Origin: Elusimicrobia bacterium GWA2_69_24
GTDB taxonomy: Bacteria; Elusimicrobiota; Elusimicrobia; UBA1565
DNA: 35,989 nucleotides
NCBI GenBank assembly: GCA_001799695.1
Contig: MGTY01000024.1
Span: 1 to 35,989, forward strand
Reading direction: 5' to 3'
This document shows positions 31,226 to 35,989 of this stretch, in pieces. Below the pieces are notes generated by a model that was given only the letters and a program-made list of their open reading frames with translations, was not told the origin of the DNA and did not search any database. The position numbers were made by a program, and so were the translations under genes. The number at the start of each line of letters is the position of its first letter. The first letter of the stretch is position 1.

Positions 31226-32905
31226 CTAGACGCCGAGGCTTCCCAGACCCCAGCTCTGGCGGGAGTACTCGTGCTCGGACTCGAACTCGTCCAGCAGTTC
31301 GGCCCCGGGAGGGACCTGGAGCAGGGGTCTGTCCCGGTCCGGCCCGAAGGCTGAGCGCGTGCGATAGCCCCGCAGGCAGGACGGCGTGTCCAGGTTCCCG
31401 AGCGAGAACACCGGGACCATCGGGACCTCGGTCTTCCCCGAACGGGCCGCCGGGGGCCGGACGTCTTCCCCGCAGGAGGAGCCCTCGAACAGGACGGCGT
31501 TGAGATAGCGCGCCTTCCCGGCCGGGACCGCCGCCGGGACGGAGACGAAGCGCTTCCCGTCGTAGCGGACGGCTCGCCCGGCGGCGGAGTGCGCGCCCGC
31601 GCCGCGCCGGCGCGCCTCCAGGCCGCGCAGGTACCGGACCTTGCAGAGCGGCTGCTTGTCCTCGAAATCGCAGAGGAAGCCGTGGAGCCGGGCCCCCCCC
31701 GCCTGGTCCACCGCGTCCTTGAGGACGGAGTAGTCCTCCACCGGACGCGCCGGAGAGGTCCAGTCCATGAGCGAGCCCGGGACCCGCGCCGAGGCCGCGA
31801 GCAGGAGTCCCAGGACCGCCGCCTGCACCCAGCCGCCGCGGTTGCGGACTCCCTTGCCCAGGAGCCCCGTCAGATGATCCAGGGCCAGGAACTGCGGCAA
31901 AAGGAGGAACAGGATGCCGGCCAGGCCGTAGTGGGGATGCCAGCGGTGGCGCAGAGCCAGATAGAGCGCGGCCAGGGACGCGGCTCCGGACAGGATGAGG
32001 ACCGCGAGGGCGGACTCAAACGCCGCCTTCCCGTCCCGCTCCTCCTGGAGCAGGGAGCCGGCCGCCAGGCCCAGGCCCGCGATGAAGAGCGCGGCATTGA
32101 ACACCCCGAACGGGCCGCACCAGGAGACCAGGGTCTTGAAGGCGAAGGGTTCGTAGCCCGAGGCGTGGCGCGCCGTGAGCGCGATGAAGGCTCCCAGGTC
32201 GAAGAGCTGGGACAGCTCCAGGAAGGCGTAGGAGCTCAGCGCCGCGAACAGCAGCGCGCTCGCCGCGAGCGTCTTCGGGGAAAGGGATTTCCTCCCCTGA
32301 AAGCCCAGGACCGCCAGCGGCGGGAGCAGGACCAGGGCCGTGAAATGGAACTGCAGGGCGAGCGCCGCGGAGCCGGCGGCCCACAGCCAGTCCGCCCCCC
32401 GGCCCTCCAGGCGCCAGCGCAGGAGGGACACCGTCCACAGGACGGTGAACAGGAGGCCGTACTGCGCGTGCCAGAAATAGACCTGCTGGGTCTGGTGCAG
32501 CAGGGGACAGCCCGCGAGGAACAGGCACAGGAGCATGGTCTTCTGCCGCCCCACCCAGCCCGAGAAGCGGTGGAACAGGAGCACGATGGCGAGCCCGTTG
32601 AGGGAGAGCAGGAGCGCCCACATCCACAAAGCGCGGCCCCCGGTCAGGGCCATGACCAGGCCCAGGAGCCAGATGAAGGCGGGCCCCAGCCGAAAATCGG
32701 TGGGCACGACCCACGGGCCGAGCAGCGGCAGGGCCTTCCCCTCGATCAGGGCGAGGGCGTCGCCCAGGTAGTTGTCGTAATCGATCTTGTAGGAGAAATG
32801 CCCCGTCGCGTAGGACGCGCAGAGACCGGCGTAGAGCGCGAGGAGCGCGGCGGCGCAGGCGCCCGTGATCCAGCGCTCGGGGACCGGGCCCCGGGGCTCA
32901 GCCAC
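31226..32905 (-). CDS. GT39-like polytopic membrane protein
   Basis: A 559-residue protein with about ten to eleven hydrophobic helices in residues 12-375 and a soluble C-terminal part (about 380-559). The first loop, YKIDYDNYLGDALALIEGKALPLLGP, carries an acidic motif in the place used by PMT/ArnT-type GT-C glycosyltransferases, and a HPHYG motif lies in a later loop. Substrate unknown; the C-terminal part has four cysteines that might pair outside the cytoplasm. The start is GTG at 32905, overlapping the end of the adenosine deaminase gene by eight bases, so it is the last gene of the cstA operon. An association with a deaminase and a transporter does not suggest a shared pathway. Confidence 0.8.
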   Translation of the reverse strand: MAEPRGPVPERWITGACAAALLALYAGLCASYATGHFSYKIDYDNYLGDALALIEGKALPLLGPWVVPTDFRLGPAFIWLLGLVMALTGGRALWMWALLLSLNGLAIVLLFHRFSGWVGRQKTMLLCLFLAGCPLLHQTQQVYFWHAQYGLLFTVLWTVSLLRWRLEGRGADWLWAAGSAALALQFHFTALVLLPPLAVLGFQGRKSLSPKTLAASALLFAALSSYAFLELSQLFDLGAFIALTARHASGYEPFAFKTLVSWCGPFGVFNAALFIAGLGLAAGSLLQEERDGKAAFESALAVLILSGAASLAALYLALRHRWHPHYGLAGILFLLLPQFLALDHLTGLLGKGVRNRGGWVQAAVLGLLLAASARVPGSLMDWTSPARPVEDYSVLKDAVDQAGGARLHGFLCDFEDKQPLCKVRYLRGLEARRRGAGAHSAAGRAVRYDGKRFVSVPAAVPAGKARYLNAVLFEGSSCGEDVRPPAARSGKTEVPMVPVFSLGNLDTPSCLRGYRTRSAFGPDRDRPLLQVPPGAELLDEFESEHEYSRQSWGLGSLGV

Positions 32906-33944
32906 AGACGCTCGCGGGAGCGGCCTTCAGCCAGCGCTCGGCCTGCTGACGCTTGTCGCCCTCGAGGAAGGACCCCTGCACCGCGTACTCATTGGCCCGG
33001 CGCAGGTCCGCGAGGCTCAGGCCGATCTCCTCCACGGCGGCGGCGTATTCCTTGTTGAGGTCGGTGTCCAGCGCCCCGGGGTCGTCCGCGCCGATGGTGG
33101 CCTTGACCCCCGAATCCAGGAAGCGCTTGAGGGGATGCGCCTCGAGCGCGGGCACGGCGTGGGTGAGCCAGTTGCTGATGGGGTTGGTCTCCAAAGTGAT
33201 GCCCCGACGGCGCACCAGGTCGAGGGTCCGCCCGGTCCGGTCTTCCGCCGCCTTCACCCCGTGCCCGATCCTCCTGGGCGAGAGGAGCTCGATCGTCTGC
33301 CGCATCGCCTCCGGGGTGCCCTCCTCCCCCGAATGCACGGTCAAGGGGATGCCCGCCGCGTGGAGTTTGGGGACCAGGTCCTTGAACAGAGCGGGCGGGT
33401 AATCGTTCTCGTTGTCCGCGAAATCGAAGCCGATGACGGCCTTGCGGTGGGCCAGGGCGAACTCCACGGTCCGGGCCGCGGACTCGAGCCCGTAGCAGCG
33501 CGACGCGATGACGATGATCCCGCCCACGAGGTCGTGCTTCTTCTCGAACGCGCGGATCGTCTTGGCGATCACCGCGTGCGCCTGCGCCCAATCCAGGCCC
33601 TTGCCGCGCAGCATGAAATCCGGGCTGTAGCGCAGCTCGAGGAGGCGGATGTTCTCCCGCTCCGCCGCGTCCTCCAGGGCCTCGTGCGTGATGCGTTCGA
33701 CCGCCTCCAGGGAGACGAAGACGCTCTGGGCGATCGTGAACAGCCGGAGCACGTCGGCCAAAGACTTCATGGGCTCCTTGAGCTTCACGATCTTGTCGAG
33801 TTCCGGCTCGTCGAAGGTGGGCAGGGGGAGCTTGTGCTTGCGGGCCAGCTCGATGATGGTCCGCGTGCGCACCGAGCCTTCCAGATGGCGATGGAGCTCG
33901 GCCTTGGGCATGGCGCGGATCGTCTTCTTCATCGCGTCTTTCAT
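32898..33944 (-). CDS. add: Adenosine deaminase family protein
   Basis: A 348-residue cytosolic zinc amidohydrolase that deaminates adenosine to inosine. The metal site begins at H18 and H20 in ELHRHLEGS; HSGEEGTPE provides the next His and the catalytic region, RIGHG and NPISNW follow, and GADDPG supplies the final Asp pair. The HLEG form and length also occur in adenine deaminases of the same family, so adenine is an alternative substrate. ATG at 33944 overlaps the cstA stop as ATGA, with GGAG ten bases upstream; an internal ATG five codons on is possible. It lies in the middle of a three-gene operon and fits salvage of purines together with uptake of small carbon compounds. Confidence 0.9.
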   Translation of the reverse strand: MKDAMKKTIRAMPKAELHRHLEGSVRTRTIIELARKHKLPLPTFDEPELDKIVKLKEPMKSLADVLRLFTIAQSVFVSLEAVERITHEALEDAAERENIRLLELRYSPDFMLRGKGLDWAQAHAVIAKTIRAFEKKHDLVGGIIVIASRCYGLESAARTVEFALAHRKAVIGFDFADNENDYPPALFKDLVPKLHAAGIPLTVHSGEEGTPEAMRQTIELLSPRRIGHGVKAAEDRTGRTLDLVRRRGITLETNPISNWLTHAVPALEAHPLKRFLDSGVKATIGADDPGALDTDLNKEYAAAVEEIGLSLADLRRANEYAVQGSFLEGDKRQQAERWLKAAPASVCG

Positions 33945-35734
33945 GAGGCCCCCGCTCCCGCCGTCTTCCGTGCCCGCAGGGCCGCGGCCCAGGACCTTCC
34001 CGAAGTCGCGGTGATGACCAGCACCAGGGCGATCATGACCACGGTCAGGCCCACGTTGATGTAGCCCTGGGCGTCCCCGCGCGGCAGGTAGTTGCCGAAT
34101 ATGTTCATGACCCCGGCCGTCAGGGTCGTGGCCAGCATGAACAGGAAGGGGAGGAAGGTGATCAGGGCGTAGGCCGGCTCGGCGGCCCGCTTGAGGATGA
34201 AGGTCGTGCCCACGGCCAGCGCGATGGCGGCCAGGAGCTGGTTGGCCACGCCGAACATCGGCCAGATGGTGGTGACGTTGCCGACATAGACCATCGAGCC
34301 CCACGCCGCGCAGATGAGCGCGCTGGTCAGGATGACGCCCGGCCACCAGTCGTTGCGCCCGAACGGGGCGTAGGCCTTGCCCAGGACCTCCTGCAGGAGA
34401 TAGCGTGCCACCCGGGTCCCCGCGTCGATGGTGGTGAGGATGAAGAGCGCCTCGAACATGATGGCGAAGTGGTACCAGTACGCCAGGAGGTTCTTCATCC
34501 CCGGCAGGGAGGCGAAGATCTGCGCCATCCCCACCGCGAAGGACACGGCCCCGCCGGTCCGCCCCGCGAGTTCCTCGCCCACGGCCGCGCCCATCTCGGC
34601 GAGATGCACCGGCGCGATCCCCAGCTTGGCGAACGCGGCCGGGGCCACGTTGATGGCGAAGTAGTCCCCCGGGGCCAAAGTCGAGGCGGCGATGAGGGCC
34701 ATGATGGAGACGAAGCTCTCGGTCACCATGGCCCCGTAGCCGATGAAGCGCACGTCGCCCTCGCTCATGATCATCTTGGGCGTGGTCCCGGAACCGATGA
34801 GGGAGTGGAAGCCCGAGATGGCCCCGCAGGCGATGGTGATGCACACGTAGGGCCACACGCGCCCCGGGATGATGGGCCCGCCGCCGTGGATGAAGCTCGT
34901 GAAGGCGGGCGAGGCCATGTCCGGCCGCACCCAGACGATGCCCAGGGCCAGGAGCAGGATGGTCCCGATCTTCATGTAGGAACTCAGGTAGTCCCGGGGC
35001 GCCAGCAGCAGCCAGACCGGCAGGATGGAGGCGGCCAGGCCGTAGAGGGCCAGGATGACGGTCAGGCTGTGCTTGGAGTAGATGAACCAGTGGGCGTAGG
35101 CGCTGCGGGCCAGGGGCTCCCCCGCCGTCACCGCGGCCAGCACCAGGATGACGCCGATGATAGACGCCTCCTTGATCTTCCCCGGCCGCAGGCGCTCCAT
35201 GTACAGCCCCACGAACAGGGCGATGGGCACGGTGGCCGCGATGGAGAAGGTGCCCCAGGCGCTCTCGGACAGGGCGTTGACCACGACCATGCTGAGCCCG
35301 GCCAGGGCGGTCACGATGATGAAGAGCACCGCGGCCGCCGTGGCGCCGCCCGCCAGGGGCCCGACCTCGCCGCGCGCGATCTCGGTCAGGGAACGGCCGC
35401 CGTAGCGGACCGAGGCGAAGAGCAGGACCATGTCGTGCACGGCCCCCGCCAGGACGCTGCCGATGAGCAGCCACAGGAACCCCGGCGCCCAGCCGAACTG
35501 CGCGGCCAGGACCGGGCCCACCAGCGGCCCCGCGCCGGCGATGGCCGCGAAATGGTGCCCGAACAGCACCCACCGGTTGGTGGGCTTGTAGTCGTAGCCG
35601 TTGCTGAACTCGTAGGCGGGGGTGGTCCGCTTCGGGTCGAAGGCCAGCACCTTGGCCATGATGAACGCCGCGTAATAGCGGTAGGCCAGCGTGAAGACCA
35701 AAAGCGCGACGATGAGCAGGGTGAGCGCGTTCAT
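33941..35734 (-). CDS. cstA: CstA/BtsT family peptide or pyruvate transporter
   Basis: A 597-residue polytopic protein with some sixteen to eighteen hydrophobic helices. The N-terminal block [29 protein letters not shown] and [11 protein letters not shown] are highly characteristic of the carbon starvation protein CstA family; E. coli members import peptides (CstA) or pyruvate (BtsT). Which substrate applies here is open. The protein is shorter than E. coli CstA (about 700), a length seen in other bacterial members. A TACACT hexamer ends six bases before the ATG with no ribosome-binding site, so the operon message is probably leaderless. It is followed by add (4-bp overlap) and a GT39-like gene. 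Confidence 0.94.
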   Translation of the reverse strand: MNALTLLIVALLVFTLAYRYYAAFIMAKVLAFDPKRTTPAYEFSNGYDYKPTNRWVLFGHHFAAIAGAGPLVGPVLAAQFGWAPGFLWLLIGSVLAGAVHDMVLLFASVRYGGRSLTEIARGEVGPLAGGATAAAVLFIIVTALAGLSMVVVNALSESAWGTFSIAATVPIALFVGLYMERLRPGKIKEASIIGVILVLAAVTAGEPLARSAYAHWFIYSKHSLTVILALYGLAASILPVWLLLAPRDYLSSYMKIGTILLLALGIVWVRPDMASPAFTSFIHGGGPIIPGRVWPYVCITIACGAISGFHSLIGSGTTPKMIMSEGDVRFIGYGAMVTESFVSIMALIAASTLAPGDYFAINVAPAAFAKLGIAPVHLAEMGAAVGEELAGRTGGAVSFAVGMAQIFASLPGMKNLLAYWYHFAIMFEALFILTTIDAGTRVARYLLQEVLGKAYAPFGRNDWWPGVILTSALICAAWGSMVYVGNVTTIWPMFGVANQLLAAIALAVGTTFILKRAAEPAYALITFLPFLFMLATTLTAGVMNIFGNYLPRGDAQGYINVGLTVVMIALVLVITATSGRSWAAALRARKTAGAGAS

Positions 35735-35740
35735 ATATCA

Positions 35741-35746
35741 AGTGTA
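35741..35746 (-). promoter_or_regulatory. -10 hexamer for a leaderless start (cstA operon)
   Basis: TACACT on the minus strand ends six bases before the ATG at 35734. The spacer TGATAT could itself serve as a second -10-like box but would leave no room before the start codon. Confidence 0.45.
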
Positions 35747-35784
35747 TTGCTTCCACCCCCCCGCCTTCAAGCCGTCCGGTCGGG

Positions 35785-35822
35785 CCCCGATCCTCGGCTA
35801 AGCAACTGTGCCCGGGCACACT
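35785..35822. repeat. Dispersed palindromic repeat, copy 3
   Basis: Positions 35785-35820 match 1419-1454 at 35 of 36 bases, including CCCCGATCCTCGGCTAAGC and ACTGTGCCCGGGCACA. The last two bases of the palindrome are changed here. A GC-rich hairpin (GGCGCCGCCTGCGGCGCC) follows directly. Confidence 0.75.
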
Positions 35823-35891
35823 CGTGGCGCCGCCTGCGGCGCCGCCCGAATCCGCAGGCAAGGCTAGCCCCGCCGGGCGGATAAGAAATAG

Positions 35892-35989
35892 AGCACCTCG
35901 TTCGCCGGCTTGCCGCTGCTGACGGAGCTGGCCCACCGAAGCAAGCTGATCGAAGATCTCGACGCCGTGCCTGGATTAGTCCCGGACAC
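35892..35989 (+). pseudogene. Possible N-terminal fragment of a transposase, cut by the right edge
   Basis: One plus frame reads STSFAGLPLLTELAHRSKL and continues IEDLDAVPGLVPD to the edge. This resembles the N-terminus of IS1380-type DDE transposases (aGLxLLxEfarrlGL). A TAG at 35889-35891 lies directly upstream in frame and there is no ATG or GTG start near it, so the gene is probably broken or begins at a weak TTG. The opposite strand also has an open frame ending at 35864, but its sequence is low-complexity. Confidence is low because only 98 bases are visible. Confidence 0.3.

Noticed and set aside
30973..31229. Short open frames with repeated RHPGASRGPGAT or WRLDPGWRRGD
   Set aside because: They are translations of hairpin array C, a well-known source of false genes.
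35864..35989. Minus-strand partial gene entering from the right edge
   Set aside because: The translation is low-complexity and matches nothing I know; the opposite strand reads as a more convincing transposase-like sequence.

Overview
The window is compact, GC-rich (roughly two-thirds G+C by eye) bacterial chromosome. It has 28 protein genes I can support, no RNA genes I can recognise, and one possible transposase fragment at the right edge. The mix of secreted cysteine-rich repeat proteins, GT39-like membrane proteins, an SthA transhydrogenase, a CstA transporter and dispersed hairpin repeats would fit a high-GC Elusimicrobiota (Elusimicrobia) genome. That placement is my impression from general knowledge; no marker gene here proves it.

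Layout. 1-2405: an arm of a dispersed repeat, a HEAT-repeat membrane protein (-), a lone response regulator (+), and a 384-bp hairpin-rich element with perfect 24-bp terminal inverted repeats. 2406-7744: hotdog thioesterase and M3 oligopeptidase (-, abutting), Bax inhibitor-1-like protein (+), zinc-ribbon membrane protein and pirin (-), ChaN-like protein (+). 7764-13365: hairpin array, a large GAF/PAS hybrid histidine kinase (-), sthA (+), secreted ComEC-like metallo-beta-lactamase (-). 13580-18075: two secreted cysteine-rich repeat proteins (+) on either side of acetate kinase (-), then a GT39-like protein (-). 18152-22173: a rightward cluster of two small secreted proteins, a GNAT-like protein with a degenerate CoA loop, a secreted metallopeptidase-like protein and a PfkB sugar kinase. 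22203-26518: second hairpin array, M29 aminopeptidase (-), MATE transporter (+), and an unrecognised Gly-rich membrane protein (-) overlapping the MATE gene tail to tail. 26628-30817: M1 aminopeptidase and a membrane/TPR protein (+). 30774-31151: a possible gene remnant, an 18-bp palindrome and a third hairpin array. 31226-35734: leftward operon cstA, adenosine deaminase, GT39-like protein. 35785-35989: another palindrome copy and the possible transposase.

Function. The content suggests an organism that uses peptides and small carbon compounds. It has three cytosolic peptidases (M3, M29, M1), a CstA-type peptide/pyruvate uptake protein, adenosine deamination, acetate kinase for ATP and acetate, and transhydrogenase for NADPH/NADH balance. 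Several exported proteins of unknown role and three GT-C type membrane proteins point to active envelope building.

What stands out is genome architecture, not a recognisable new gene system. Every convergent gene pair is either separated by fewer than 20 bp (or overlaps), or has its gap filled by hairpin repeats or a mobile-looking element. The three hairpin arrays keep their stems through paired base changes. About eight genes have a -10-like hexamer only 4-10 bp before the start codon and no ribosome-binding site, which predicts widespread leaderless transcription.
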